Shown here: positions 42,201 through 54,358 of the stretch, one piece after another
How positions within the stretch are numbered: position 1 is the stretch's first letter
Layout of the letters: every line of letters starts with the position of its first letter
From: Micromussa lordhowensis
Lineage: Eukaryota > Cnidaria > Anthozoa > Scleractinia > Lobophylliidae
Direction of reading: 5' to 3'
DNA length: 64,000 nt
Assembly (NCBI GenBank): GCA_964020085.1
Contig: OZ026607.1
Coordinates: forward strand, 18,934,606 to 18,998,605
Made by a program: the position numbers and the translations under genes
The notes under the pieces: generated by a model
The model's database searches: none
The model's input: only the letters and a program-made list of their open reading frames with translations
What the model was told of the DNA's origin: nothing

Positions 42201-45200
42201 TTCAATTCTTTAGACGAGCTGCCACATGCAGAATGAAGTAAAATAATTTTTGGCCATTTTTCAACCTTTCTCTAAGCCGGAAATTCTTTCTTGTTTCAAA
42301 CTCAGCCTTCGCAAAGGATATCTCGTAGTTTTGCAGTAAATATAACAATCGTAACCAAATCCGTGTTTCAATAAAATAATGTATGACTGGTTTTCGTCCT
42401 TTCACCACCATAACTAAATTAGTAATCTGGTGTTTCTTGAGAAGGAACCTAAGCTTACAAGCCATGTGGTTTTTATTAGGCTCCTTCGCCATTTTGTTTT
42501 CTATCCTAGCTTTAATATACAATACTGTAGTTTTGTATCTTCATTGTAATCTTGTATATTAATTTGTGTTACTTATTAATAATTGTATCCTAATTCTAAT
42601 TCTATTTTTGTTTGTGTGGCAAATGAAATAAAATAAAACTAAAAAAACAGTGCGACTTCTTGTGCGACAACTGAATTTTGGGTTGGAGTAAGTTATGCTT
42701 AGCAATTTACCACATAATTAAGTAAAACTGAAATCTAAAAAACAGCAACGAGGAAAAAGTACTCATTTCAAAGCTGATTGCTGACGAGCCGGCAAAATTA
42801 AGCACTTACCGAGCGAAAAAAGGAACCGAGCATTTCCCAGTAACGTTGCTTTAAATGATCCCAGAATGAAAAATAACATTTTTTACTCAAAAAAGAATTT
42901 TTTTCTAATTAACTCAGCGACCTTAGAAAACCAAACATGTCAAAAAGCCGTTTTATATTTATCCCCGGAAACATACGGAGAGAGAAAAATTTGATAGTAT
43001 TTTGATATAAATGTATTACCCAAACTATAGTTAGAATTACAACAGTTTTTCCTACAATATAAATGTTTATCAGTTATCCGATCAGCTCTGATAAGCTATT
43101 AAACTAATCGGCTTGGGTGGTCAGTTTGAAATATCGAAAGCGATACACTTTCTTAGCCATGTTATTTGATCTTGGTAATAATAAATTGTTTTCGTCATCT
43201 TGAAAATAGAACTCTGCTCTAGTTTCATACCACTGCAGTCACCGCACACCTTTACAACTTGACCTTGCTGCGTATGAAAGATCAGCTGTAGTATAATTTG
43301 TATTCTTGACTAGCTTCATGCTGACAGAAACACAATGGGCCGATTCGTGATGTGCTCTTTCTTTTCCTAAAGATTCCTTGACAATTTTAACGGCGAAAAG
43401 GAAGTATTTTTTCCAAATTTAGAGGTAGAAATATTAGTTCATTAATACTAGTTCAACAATACACGCTCTTTATTTTTATAAGAATATGATTTAAAAGAAT
43501 ATGAGGCTGAAATTTGCGAAAAGAATATAACTTTCGATAATGATACGTTTTTATCTAAACCGTATAAAATTCTTCCTTTCTCTAAAGGACAAACTAGTCA
43601 AAAAGAAACAAAAACAGCACCAGCCGTTTGTTCGATTCCATTAACCATTTCTGCAAGAAGTTATTTGCGTGATATCAGGCTATGATGTCTGCAGGCTAGC
43701 TCCAACATTACTTCAACACCATCCAGATACCAAATACATTTGAAAATAAATATGTCATACGCTATAATCTAAGAATACTCACAAGAATTTTTCAGCCTAA
43801 AATCGGCAGAAAAATAGGAATATTCAGCCTCAGCCGGAAAAACAATATTCGTATAAAAAAATAAATAGTGTAAATGCAACAGAAAATATCATGACAATTT
43901 GCGATTTCCGGTCCCACCACAATTGCTTTTACTCTCATGTGTTACCAGCTAATCTACGGCAACACAACTTTTGCATCGAGTTGGAGGAACAGCGAAAAAA
44001 CGCTGCTGAGGAATTTTCGTGCGGAATGATTAGGCCTGGGTTCAAACGAGGCTAAATTGTCGCGCACAAAAATTCCTCGGCGTTTTAGGGGACTTGGAAC
44101 GTTTCCTTTGGAGAACGGAAGTTGAAAATTTGTTTTAAAACAATAAGCCGGAGAGACTTTTCACAAGGGGAAAAAATAGAATAATAGAATAGTTAGAGTA
44201 TAAGTTATGGAAAATAAATGCTGTAATACTATTCCTAAACACTCGAACCTTCTGCCGCAGAGCCTTTTTAAAGTGTCTTTATCTCTGACTACGAATGTTT
44301 ATCACTTGTTCAACAATTTCAGAGTAATTAAGATTTTCTGTTGATAAGTTTGATGAATTTTATCGAAAGAACCAGCTAGTAATTGAAAGCCAATTACGCC
44401 GAGCTACGGTATCTATGACTTGAACCTCAGGGCAAAGGGAACTTTAACAATACTGAACCAGCCATCAAGTTGACTGGCAACGACCTAAACTGTCAGTTTT
44501 GCCTAGTATAAATAGCTAACGATAACAATTTTGGAACTAAGCGGGAAGAGATTGCTTACCGGAATTACTTCGTACGTGTTTCTAGAAAGTATGTGCCAAA
44601 ATATTTTCGTCCTCAATGCTAAGAACTAAAAATAGAACAATCTGAAGCTCTCAGGCGATATTAACGAGCTCTAAACAAAGTATTTACCATCATATAACCT
44701 TTAAAAAATGCGCTTTTTAACATACCTCGTTTTCGACAGACAGTAACATCAGTGATCAATCAAATTTGGCCATTAATGGCAACGAGAAGGAATATCAACC
44801 TCTTCAATTTATTTTTGAATCAAAAATGGGTCAATATGCCAAACATATGTTCAGTTTCAATCAAGAGCTCATTAATCGGAAGCCGAGAAATGATTCATTT
44901 CCCTCGCACGTTGCCGTATCTCACGTAAACGTGATTATCGTACTACTCATGCGCTGGCCACAACAATAAACAAGTTTGGCAGCTTTGACAAGAAATCAAC
45001 ATGATCTGCGGGAGATTTTGTATCGAATGTAACTGCTTATAATAGCCCGCGACTTCAGTAACAATGCTATTCTTATGACTTGTACAACAGCTTGAGTATA
45101 ACTACATATTACGGTACATTATCTCGTTTAGCATATGGATCTCATTTGCAGTGACATGGCCATCTATCATTGTCTCTGCTGAAGACAGAAATGGTATGTC

Positions 45201-48200
45201 TGCATTACTGCCGAACTGATCATGGAATCTCATTTTCTTATGAGCCCATGATGGACAGTTTAGTTCCCGCAGAGTTCACTGGATCAGGTAGGAAAAACTT
45301 CAACAACTTTGCAAAGTACTAAGGCAATACAAATAGAAAGCTTAACACGTTTTTGATAAAAGTAAGTTACGATAAGTTCATTAAGGAACTATCAAATCGC
45401 CTCCTTGTATTCTAGACTGAACTAATGGGCAAGTATTGAACTGTGCTTAACAAAGAAGTTAATTAGAAACAGCTTTTGAATTGCAAGTTTAGTAACCGTT
45501 GTTACGAGCTTCAAGTTCTGTTTTTCTTCTTTTTCCTGTTAATTCACAAGTCAAGCTTCCCCACTGTTCAGCGTGTCCAATTTTGCTACAGTTTCTGAGA
45601 ATCAAAGTTTTGAGAATTTCATTTCAGTTACCAAAGAAGTTGATATAAAAGAAAACATTACAATAGCTCTAATCCAAAGAAAGCATTTTGCTTGTTACTT
45701 CGCATAAATTTCCTTCGAGTAAAAAATTAACTGAACTGATCGCTTCTGTCACTGTCACTGGAGGAAGTCCTGTTATTAAGATAATAACTTAATTAAGGCC
45801 TGAACGTTTCTAATATAATCACAGATTTCAAGCAAGCTTCATAATTAGTTTTCGCTTTTAGATGCGGCAAATTTATAGAAAGCATGCAGAAACCAAAAAC
45901 AACACAAAACCGACAAGAAATATTGAACACATGATTCAGTCCTCAACCAAATTGCAAGGTCTTCCCGTCCCCGGCTAATTGTACTGAGTTTACTATCTGT
46001 GAGGATGTTGTTTTATATCAAGCTAAGACAATTTTGCCACTGTTCTGTAGAAACTCAGCTCTTTTACTTTCATGATTGTTGGTTCAAAACTACTCGATCC
46101 TAACGTTCATTTTCACCCTGGGAGTTTCAAAGATTTCCCACACACCAGCATCGCTGAGAGAGAAAGAGTACACAGTGATCGCTAAATTGTCATGTAACTG
46201 ATCCGAGATGTACATCAAGATCAAAATATGGTTGCTGCAGTAGAAAGCTTGCTTGATATCGATAAAATACGATAAATTCGGCGTAGTACTGTAGCGCTCA
46301 TGGAAACGATTCGTGGAAGTCAGTAGTTTGACAATTTTAAAACCCAATCATATACAATATAATTGTTATTGTTTTGTATCTTAACACAATTGATCGAAAT
46401 TAATTGGGTGACTGCCAAACTGTTCAATAAACAATTTATCAGCCGTGTTTTGAAGTTCTGATATATGGACTTAAAACACGATTCCACATCGAGTTTTAAG
46501 TCCGCTTGTCAACGATGTGATGGGCTCCGAAAATCTGCGGACACCGTCTCAATGAATTATTTCAACGTCCTCAGATTTTTCTTCAATTTAACATTAATAT
46601 CCACGCTATGGCTTTAACAAACCTTGGTTAACTGATGATCTTAGACAATCTAAGTGCACCCCATCAAAGCCCTACATGGTGGAAAAAGCAGCGACCTAAC
46701 AGCAAGCTCCGAGTAAGCTGTTGTTTATCAGTCAATGGCGGCTTGTTTAATCAATCTTTAGTTCCTTTCTTTCTTCGAGTATTTCGCTCCTTGTTAGAAG
46801 ACTATCAATGAAACGCCATCTTCCGAGACTACTCTATTTTCAATATAAGAGTGTTTTATCACTATTTCGTTAACTGTATTTTCACTAACCTTAATCACAT
46901 GTCTCCTCTAACTGCCCACAGAGCGTCGAAACTTAGCATTGAGCAAATTCTTAGATTCCTTTGAAACTAAATGCTTCATGCAGCCCACGGGGACCCTAAC
47001 TGTCAAAGCGAATAAAAAATGACCTTAATTCTTAGCGGTTACCCCCTTTTCGGAGGAGAAGTGTTGAAAATTAGATGATTGTCTGGTGGCAGTAATGACC
47101 CGTTTTGTGTAGCTGTTGGCTTTGAGAAAACTGTCAAGGGAAATAAATTAGGCAATTTAGGGGTAGGGTTAGCTCAAGCTGTTGGAGAATTCCATTTCCG
47201 TATGGAACACATTTTGATTCCCAAGCATTTTAATGATCAATGCTTAAACAATTTTGCCTTTAGCTTTGTCCGAGTTAGACTATACAGGTCGTGAAGCTCA
47301 GCGTGAAATGTCAAGGGCATGCTGCTTTTGAGAAAACTATGCTACAGCTCTCCTGGCGAAAGCAACGAAATCTTTTGTTTAGGAAGAAAATTCAAGCCGA
47401 GAGCTAAACTGACCAGTGAGATGGCTAATTTGGAATTGTCAGTCACAAGCAGAGAAGGATTGCTTCTATCGGTGTGTTCTATGAGTTTTAATTGATTCTC
47501 CGTGAGAAGTGTAAATCTAGATCGTGCCCTCAGACCTGGATATCAGCTACAATTACCTAATCGCTCTTTCAAAACCCAGAATGATAGGTAAGACCATTTT
47601 ATTTTATTACTTCAATTTCCATTCTCACCAAAAAAGCTCCTTTCCGATACGTTAGCCCAATTAATTGATTTAATTTCGTAATCTCATGATCTCGTGATTT
47701 CTCATTTGGTGCCGCGTGAATTGATGTTACATGTTTTATCGGCCGCAAAGGAAGTGATTTGACTCGGTCATCAATTTTGCTGTGGCTATTTGTATGCAAT
47801 GCATTATTTATAATTTAATTAACGTCGTCGACCTAGAGAAGCTTGCAGAAAGCACTCGCTCATTTTGCGGAGCCTTTGTGAACAGAGGACGTATTGGTGC
47901 AAGCGAGGAGCGACTGTTTCGGCCAAATGCCTAGACAATTGAAGGCTTTCTTCGACTCTGTCATTCTGTGTCTTCTGTTCTTTTGGCTTACATTACTTAT
48001 CGTCGACAACACGGCGTGCGAAATGTCTCGACATAGAGCAGAGCACTGGACGTTGACCACACTAAGCGATTCACCATTGACCGCGCGACTGGCTTGTCAC
48101 ATTTTTTTTTCTTTTTCGCCACAATCCTGTGAATGGTTTTAATTCGCGGCAAAAGGACACTCTCTGGAAAGTACATTGAAATACCGAAATGTTTCAGGTG

Positions 48201-48572
48201 TCAGGGACTCACTTAGAAGGAAATTAATCAATTAACTAATGGATACTTTGTTTGTTTCACAGACGTGATTGTGTGTTACAGCCTCGGCTATAAAGAAAGC
48301 AGTTTTGGGGTTTGTTTGATTTCAAATGTCTTCGTTTGCAGACGCTCTCTACTTACTTAGCTGCTAATGATTGAGTTGGTGCAAAAACCTTCGCAGCATG
48401 AAATCAGAAGGTGATTTACTTTGATGATTTGGACAGATAGACTGACCCTATGAACTCTTTGTCTGTGGAGTATTTTTTATAGGCGACTGGCGTGACCTGG
48501 ATTGTAGATCACGTGACCCTCCGTGGAAAGCTTTTCGTCACGAGACATTGCAGTGAAATGGTAGAAGGCCCT
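39256..48572. other. Long gene-poor interval
   Basis: I found no exon series, RNA gene or clear transposon here. Minus-strand ORFs near 41306-41739 contain a hydrophobic run before a good donor (TCG|GTAAGT at about 41330) and could be an upstream or 5'-UTR exon of the FGF-like gene, but nothing confirms it. An ORF at about 45166-45276 ends at a possible donor (TCAG|GTAGGA) without a recognised product. Confidence 0.35.
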
Positions 48573-48599
48573 CTATGGCGTTCCGTTACGGACAAAATC

Positions 48600-48880
48600 T
48601 TCAAAACGCGTTCATACAATGTTAAACGCGCACAAATAAAGTGAAACTCGTTCATTTAATATCAAAACAGCAAAAATTAAATCGAACCGTACAAGAATAA
48701 ATCGAACCGCATACATATAAATCGAACTTACACAAATATCAATCCAACCGTACAAGAATAAATCGAACCGCATACACATAAATCCAACCGTGCAAATCAA
48801 TCGAACTTACACAAATATCAATCGAACCGCATACAATAATTACATATAAACCGAACGTACCGTGACCGTACAAAAATATA
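48600..48880. repeat. Left subterminal repeat array
   Basis: About a dozen spaced words of the form ATCGAACCG, ATCCAACCG or ATCGAACTT alternate with CATACA, TACAAGAAT and ACACAAATATCA. The inverted array occupies about 51300-51520. Such arrays are probable transposase binding sites. Confidence 0.8.
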
Positions 48881-48970
48881 TAAATCGAACTTTCAAAAGC
48901 TGGCCAGCGGTTAGCAACAATGGGCAGGTAGGTACTTCATGTATGGTAATTATCATGAGCTTAGGACCAA

Positions 48971-49519
48971 ATGTCGGTAAGAAACCAGCTCACCGATTAC
49001 GAATTGGAAGAATTCTTTCGTTCTTTGCAAGACTTATTAGTGCTTTCACTTAACGCAAGCTTGTCGTTTGACTCTGCTGAATTCCTTTCACGACGCCTCG
49101 ACGGTTTCGAAAGAACTCTGAGCGTTTTGTCTTCAAGACTACGCGTTTCGTATTGGTCCGAAGTACAACTACTTTCTGACCTCGACACGCTCTTATTTAT
49201 TGTCAGTCAACAAAGGCAACATTGCGAGGACTTATCTTATTTCGCTTTGCACGCAGAGGAGGACGAACAACTTTCAACCGCCAGAGTGGGTGTTGTGAGA
49301 TCAGGTGTTCCAGGCCGCCCGAGGCTCGATATTTCAAAAGATTTGTTGCAAGTACTTCGTAATGGAGCTGGATTTCGCTGGGCTGCCATAACAAGAAACC
49401 TTCGTGTTTCCGAAAGAACTTTGCGGAGACGGAGGAACGAGCCTGGGGTCACTAGCTTAACAGAATCGTTTACTGACATAGATAATACCTCCCTGGACGA
49501 AATTGTTAGAGAAAGCTAA
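48971..49519 (+). CDS. Integrase-type transposase, N-terminal half (left arm)
   Basis: A 182-codon intact frame: MSVRNQLTDYELEEFF, a Leu-rich helical region (residues 15-100), then GRPRLDISKDLLQVLRNGAG and RWAAITRNLRVSERTLRRRR, which has the composition of a helix-turn-helix. It ends at TAA right after TSLDEIVRES, where family proteins continue into the catalytic core. The truncation falls at the inner boundary of the inverted arm. It might still be translated as a DNA-binding fragment. Confidence 0.7.
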   Translation: MSVRNQLTDYELEEFFRSLQDLLVLSLNASLSFDSAEFLSRRLDGFERTLSVLSSRLRVSYWSEVQLLSDLDTLLFIVSQQRQHCEDLSYFALHAEEDEQLSTARVGVVRSGVPGRPRLDISKDLLQVLRNGAGFRWAAITRNLRVSERTLRRRRNEPGVTSLTESFTDIDNTSLDEIVRES

Positions 49520-50001
49520 TAGTTTTATTATTGATGAAATTAAAAAATGTTAACATCACTGTTATTCTTGTTGACTATTAATGAAGAGGCAAAAGAGACC
49601 ATAAATTTGACTTCACAATCAATAAAGGATTATTTGTTCATCCTCATTTGTACCATGTGCTTTTATATCCAATTTTCATAGCTAAAACATTTAGCCACTG
49701 TTGCATGTTGTCAGTGTTAAAATCATTACAGAGAAAAGTTCAGATTGTTCTTCCACAGCTACTGTATACATGCAGTCAGTAGAATTTTCACTCTCCCTCC
49801 CCCTTAAGACTGATTCCTCTCACCAAATCACATGACTAATGGTGCATTCTCGTTCCTCCAATATGTCATGTTTGTGCTTTCATCAGTTAAGGGCCTAAAA
49901 CATGAGAACATCAAAATAATACCAGACACTTGCACAGGCATTTTCTGATAATGCAACCCTCACAGAAATGCACTCTGAAAATGTTTCCTATTATGCATGA
50001 C

Positions 50002-50650
50002 TTAAAAGTTCATTTGCTGCAAAGTGAAAAGAACCATTAAAAATCCAACTAAACCATCCCTGTCCCCTGCCTGTCTTGCAGCATCAACTACTTCCTGTAG
50101 CTGTTGAAGTTGTTCCTCTGATAGGTGAATGGGTGAACCTGGCACTGAAACACTGTAATCAATCTGTAATTTGGGTACTGGACCACTCTTTATCAATACC
50201 ATAATGATCCCAATCCACTTCAGCTGCATTATGCACACTTGCTACAGGTGCATAACCTGAATTGAAAGGATCAGCGATGCCTTGAATCCATAGTTGTCTT
50301 GGAGTGAGATTACCTTCTGTGCTGAGGGAGTGGCAGTTCCAGGAATTACGAAGTTCATCAAGTGCTTCATTTATTAGGGGAACATAAATGAAGTGCAAGG
50401 CAAAGAGATGTACTTCATTTGTCGAGTCAAGGATCAGTGACTCAAGATATGAAAAAATGTTTGCAAAACGGTAACAGACAATGCCGTTTACTTCACACCA
50501 GAGCCTTTCAATTCTCTGGTTGTGAAAAGATATTCCAGAGATAATGCTACCACGATTAAGACCCCTTGCTTGTAATTTGTACCGTGCTACCTCTATGTTT
50601 TCCATGCCCAGGTCACTGCGTACACGGGAAGGAAGGTTGTAAAGATTAGA
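50002..50650 (-). pseudogene. Integrase-type transposase, C-terminal half
   Basis: Minus-strand frames 50640-50159 and 50238-50002 overlap by one frameshift. They carry [16 protein letters not shown] (second acidic residue in D-x-G-x-E form), [15 protein letters not shown] (the Glu of the DDE triad), [12 protein letters not shown], and a C-terminal LSEEQLQQLQEVVDA. The segment joining it to the N-terminal half in the right arm, including the expected first catalytic Asp, is missing. Confidence 0.75.
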
Positions 50651-50831
50651 TTAACTATTAGCTTTCTCTAAGAATTTCGTGCAGGGAGGTATTATCTATG
50701 TCAGTAAATGATTCTGTTAAGCTAGTGACCCCAGACTCGTTCCTCCGTCTCCGCAAAGTTCTTTCGGAAACACGAAGGTTTCTTGTTATGGCAGCCCAGC
50801 GAAATCCAGCTCCATTACGAAGTACTTGCAA

Positions 50832-51209
50832 CTAATCTTTTGAAATATCGAGCCTCGGGCGGCCTGGAACACCTGATCTCACCGACAACACCCACTCTGG
50901 CGGTTGAAAGTTGTTCTCCTTCTCTGCGTACAAAGCGAAATAAGGTAAGTCCTCACAATGTTGCCTTTGTTGACTGACAATAAATAAGAGAGTGTCAAGG
51001 TCAGAAAGTAGTTGTACTTCGGACCAATACGAAACGCGTAGTCTTGAAGACAAAACGCTCAGAGTTCTTTCGAAACCGTCGAGGCGTCGTGAAAGGAATT
51101 CAGCAGAGTCGAACGACAAGCTTGCGTTAAGTGAAAGCACTAATAAGTCTTGCAAAGAACGAAAGAATTCTTCCAATTCGTAATCGGTGAGCTGGTTTCT
51201 TACCGACAT
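50832..51209 (-). pseudogene. Integrase-type transposase, N-terminal half (right arm)
   Basis: The inverted duplicate of 48971-49350. It is intact for 125 codons to GRPRLDISKD, then a stop interrupts the frame, although the downstream RNGAGFRWAA-like sequence continues to about 50660. Small indels near 50880-50930 also separate it from the left-arm copy. Confidence 0.75.
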
Positions 51210-51698
51210 TTGGTCCTAAGCTCATGATAATTACCATATATGAGGTACCTACCTGCCCATTGTTGCTAACCGCTGGCCAGCTTTTGAAAGTTCGATTTAT
51301 ATATTTTTGTACGGTCACGGTGTTATTGTATGCGGTTCGATTGATATTTGTGTAAGTTCGATTGATTTGCACGGTTGGATATTGATTGATTGATATTTGT
51401 GTAAGTTCGATTTATGTGTATGCGGTTCGATTTATTCTTGTACGGTTGGATTGATATTTGTGTAAGTTCGATTTATATGTATGCGGTTCGATTTATTCTT
51501 GTACGGTTCGATTTAATTTTTGCTGTTTTGATATTAAATGAACGAGTTTCACTTTATTTGTGCGCGTTTAACATTGTATGAACGCGTTTTGAAGATTTTG
51601 TCCGTAACAGAACGCCATAGCCCTCTAAAAACTTGTCGGTTTGCAGCGTTGAAGCTCGACAGGTTCGTCATTTTGTTATAGAGGACGTTTGAATTTCC

Positions 51699-51875
51699 AA
51701 GTTTATGCGTTGCGTGACATTAAAATTATCGCTCAAGTTTTGCCAACTGAACAGTTCTTGTACTAGATGAATGACCACTTTCAATGTGTCGGACGTCATG
51801 AGTAATAATTTTTTCTTTCAATAGCAAAACTCAATGACAGATGTCTCTGTTACTTTCCGGCCGCCATGTTGGTCT
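51699..51875 (+). repeat. Repeat 'A', left segment (interrupted copy)
   Basis: AAGTTTATGCGTTGCGTGAC, TTTCTTTCAATAGCAAAACT and TTACTTTCCGGCCGCCATGT match the reverse strand of 61850-62050. The match stops exactly at CCCTCCGAAGG, where a Penelope-like element begins. Confidence 0.8.
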
Positions 51876-52701
51876 CCCTCCGAAGGTGACCCCCTCTTAT
51901 GCTAACGTTTTTCTGGGTTATTTCGAAGCCAACGCTTTGGAAAATGCCCCATTTCAACCCCACACTTGGCTACGATATATCGATAATATTTTTATGATCT
52001 GGACCGAAGGTTTAAATAACTTAAAAATTTTCATCGATTATTCACTCCACCATTAAATTCACCAGTTCAAACTCTTCTACTAACATACCTTTCCTCTTTG
52101 ACTAACGACGGTAGTATATCTACAGACCTCTACACAAAACCTACAGACAAGCACCAACATCTACTCTATTCACCTTGCCATCCCTTACATACTAAAAGCC
52201 GGCGAGAGCCATTCCTTTCAGTCTAGCACTCCGCTTAAGACGTATCTGTTCTACCGACGCTACGTTTAATACTTGCGCTGCTCAACTTACCACTTACCTC
52301 CTTAAACGAGGTTACAGCCGTAACTTCGTCACCAAACAAATACGACGCGCCGCCGACATCCCCCGCAGACTTACTTTACAAACCAAAGACGTCAACAAAC
52401 CTAAACGTATACCATTTATAACTACATTTAATGCATCACTCCCTCACATATCTCACATCATCAACTTTGTTGCTCCCTTCAGATCAAACCGTTGCAAAAA
52501 CGTTTTTCAGCATTCACCTGTGGTAGCCTTCAGGCGCTCCCCCAACCTTCGTGACTTACTTGTCACAGCTAAACTCTCTTCTAACTCTGTCAACCCCCAA
52601 CGTCCTTCTGGTTCCTTCCGTTGTGACAGAAACTGTGCTACTTGACCCTACATTTCTCACGGACTCACTACATATACTTTCAGCGTTTCCACCGGTGAAA
52701 C

Positions 52702-53000
52702 ACGCCCCATAAAATCTAACCTTAGCTGTGACACTAAGAACCTCACCTACATAATTCAATGTAACCGCTGTAATTTACAATACATAGGAGAGACGAAACG
52801 ACGTTTAAAAGACCGATTTAATGAACACCGCCGTACCATAGATAACCCTAGCACCAAATCTAAACCTGCTACAGCCGCAGAACATTTCCTGTCCTCTACT
52901 AACCACACTGCTAACGACATGCAATTAATACCCATCGAAAAAATATTTTCTGACCGAGACTCCATTCATAAGGCCAGGGAGGCTTTTTTTAATTCAACTA
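52702..53000 (+). pseudogene. GIY-YIG endonuclease domain of the Penelope-like element
   Basis: A contiguous open stretch carries the paired motifs YII and YIGET separated by CNRCNLQ, with a downstream RFNEHRRTI helix and an AREAFFNSTKR end. In this retroelement class the domain nicks target DNA. A CxxC precedes YIG, as in many animal Penelope proteins. Confidence 0.8.
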
Positions 53001-53672
53001 AACGCATATTTGCGTTCACTCGGGCTTTATGTTTGGGAGAAACTCTGGTTTTTTTGGACGTAGTTTCGCAAGGAGTTATCTTGTAATTGTTTCTGTATCG
53101 GTATGTTGAAAATGCAGGGTTATTACTTATGTATACAAGCAGAAGTTTGAAAACATAGTTGTTATGTAGGCTGAAGGTTTGAAAACATAGTTGTTATGTA
53201 GGCTGAAGACATGTTCCTGGGCCTGGTCAAAATGTTAGGAGTTATCTCTTTTTTCATTTTTATGCGAAAGTTCAGCGTAGCGTGACATATTGCATATATT
53301 GTTACATCTACGCGAAAACGTGACTCTTGCTTGCAGCATATGGAGGTGTTGCATTCGGCCGCCTGTGATTAATATAGAGTTAATCTAACATACAACTTAA
53401 AGGTAACCGGAAGGTAAAGTAAGTGAAGTTAACTTAAAGCAAAGTGGAGTGTTTATCAGAAGCAAACCTAAGCGCGCAGTTACTGCTTACACAATCATTC
53501 GTCTACGTGGGAGGCATTTTTCGGAGTTTCAAGTTTCACTCCTGTGATTAAATATTCATTTTGGAACAAACATCGACAAAACGAATGAGTTCTACAAGAT
53601 TTTATACATCAATCCTTTCGATTACCAAATTTTGAGGGAATCGGAGGTATATTTATGTATCGTTAAGTTTTT

Positions 53673-53945
53673 CTATTTTCTTTCGTTAACATTACGTAAC
53701 TCAGTTGATATAGCATGTTTCTCGATGAAAGGTTCACTCATACATGTTCGCTCATAAAGAGAACTCTCGTAAGGTTTGCGGACCAACCCGTTCCGAAAGC
53801 GCTCCTCATCTTTTAGTGTGGGTCTACCGCGAACGCTGTGTGCACATTTTGTATCCGTTTTGTATCCGTACACAGTATTTGTGCTGATCTTCCTCCGCAT
53901 AAACTCTTCTCCGTCCGCCATTACACCATGCCATGTGCTCATCAA
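53673..53945 (-). other. Unassigned minus-strand ORF within the Penelope 3' region
   Basis: A 90-codon frame with a charged middle (RGRPTLKDEERFRNGL) and no recognised domain. It is possibly a chance frame or a small passenger insertion. Confidence 0.2.
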
Positions 53946-54260
53946 TAAAATATTCGCGCATGCGTATTAATTACAAAATTGCAAACTGTGGCTGAACGAA
54001 AAAAAAAAAAAAAAAAACGAAGCCGAAATTTCAACTCGGGCGTTTCCTTCGGAAAGCCCGAGTAAAAAGGCAGAACAATTGTTCCAGATGGTCTGAACAT
54101 CCGTGAAGAAACATTTTAATCGTTTCCTTTTACTTTATGTTGTTTATTTATAATTTTATTTCACGTTATGTTTATCTGTAATTTACACTGTCAATTATTT
54201 TTACGTATTTCCAGTAATATGCTACATACAAAAACACGTCCCGATGCACAATTTTCCATT

Positions 54261-54301
54261 GTACCTGAAGAAGGCTGGTTTGGCCAGCCGAAATATAGTA
54301 C
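54261..54301 (+). ncRNA. Hammerhead ribozyme near the 3' end of the Penelope-like element
   Basis: Stem I pairs GTAC (54261-54264) with GTAC (54298-54301). The core CTGAAGA is 54265-54271. Stem II pairs GGCTGG (54273-54278) with CCAGCC (54284-54289). GAAA is 54290-54293, and TATA leads to predicted cleavage before G54298. All invariant core residues are present. An extra A (54272) lies between core and stem II, and stem III would be minimal, as reported for hammerheads in Penelope-like elements, which may act best as dimers. Confidence 0.65.
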
Positions 54302-54358
54302 ACCTTCAAAAAAACATTCTACGTTGTGTCGGTTTCTGCCTTTATATCCCTCCGAAGG

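Larger units (their letters stand above)
48573..51620. mobile_element. Integrase-type DNA transposon with ~950-bp inverted arms, 3,048 bp
   Basis: Both ends read CTATGGCGTTC(C/T)GTTACGG inward and are flanked by CCCT (48569-48572; 51621-51624), a 4-bp target duplication. Arms 48573-49523 and about 50650-51620 are near-identical inverted copies, each containing a subterminal array of ATCGAACCG-type words and the N-terminal half of the transposase. Only the unique centre, on the minus strand, holds the C-terminal half with the HNQRIERLW motif of retroviral-type integrase cores. The first catalytic Asp region is deleted, so the copy is non-autonomous. Four-base duplications and an rve-type core recall Ginger-like transposons, but the termini do not start TGT. 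Confidence 0.75.
51887..54347 (+). mobile_element. Penelope-like retroelement with GIY-YIG region, 2,461 bp, 5'-truncated
   Basis: Flanked by identical 11-mers CCCTCCGAAGG (51876-51886; 54348-54358), the duplicated target. It opens inside the reverse transcriptase (VTPSYANVFLGYFE, then the catalytic RYIDNIF variant of YIDD) and continues with frameshifts through the thumb and linker. It then encodes a GIY-YIG endonuclease (LTYIIQCNRCNLQYIGETKR, then RFNEHRR) to about 52990. The 3' region has a 32-bp tandem pair (about 53147-53210), a poly-A tract (54001-54018) and a hammerhead close to the 3' end. Several stops and frame changes make it inactive. Confidence 0.85.

Noticed and set aside
45166..45276. 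Possible exon ending TCAG|GTAGGA
   Set aside because: No recognisable domain and no neighbouring exon in phase.
48600..48880. CRISPR-like spaced repeats
   Set aside because: Repeat words are 9-mers with irregular spacing in a eukaryotic transposon end, not direct repeats with unique spacers.
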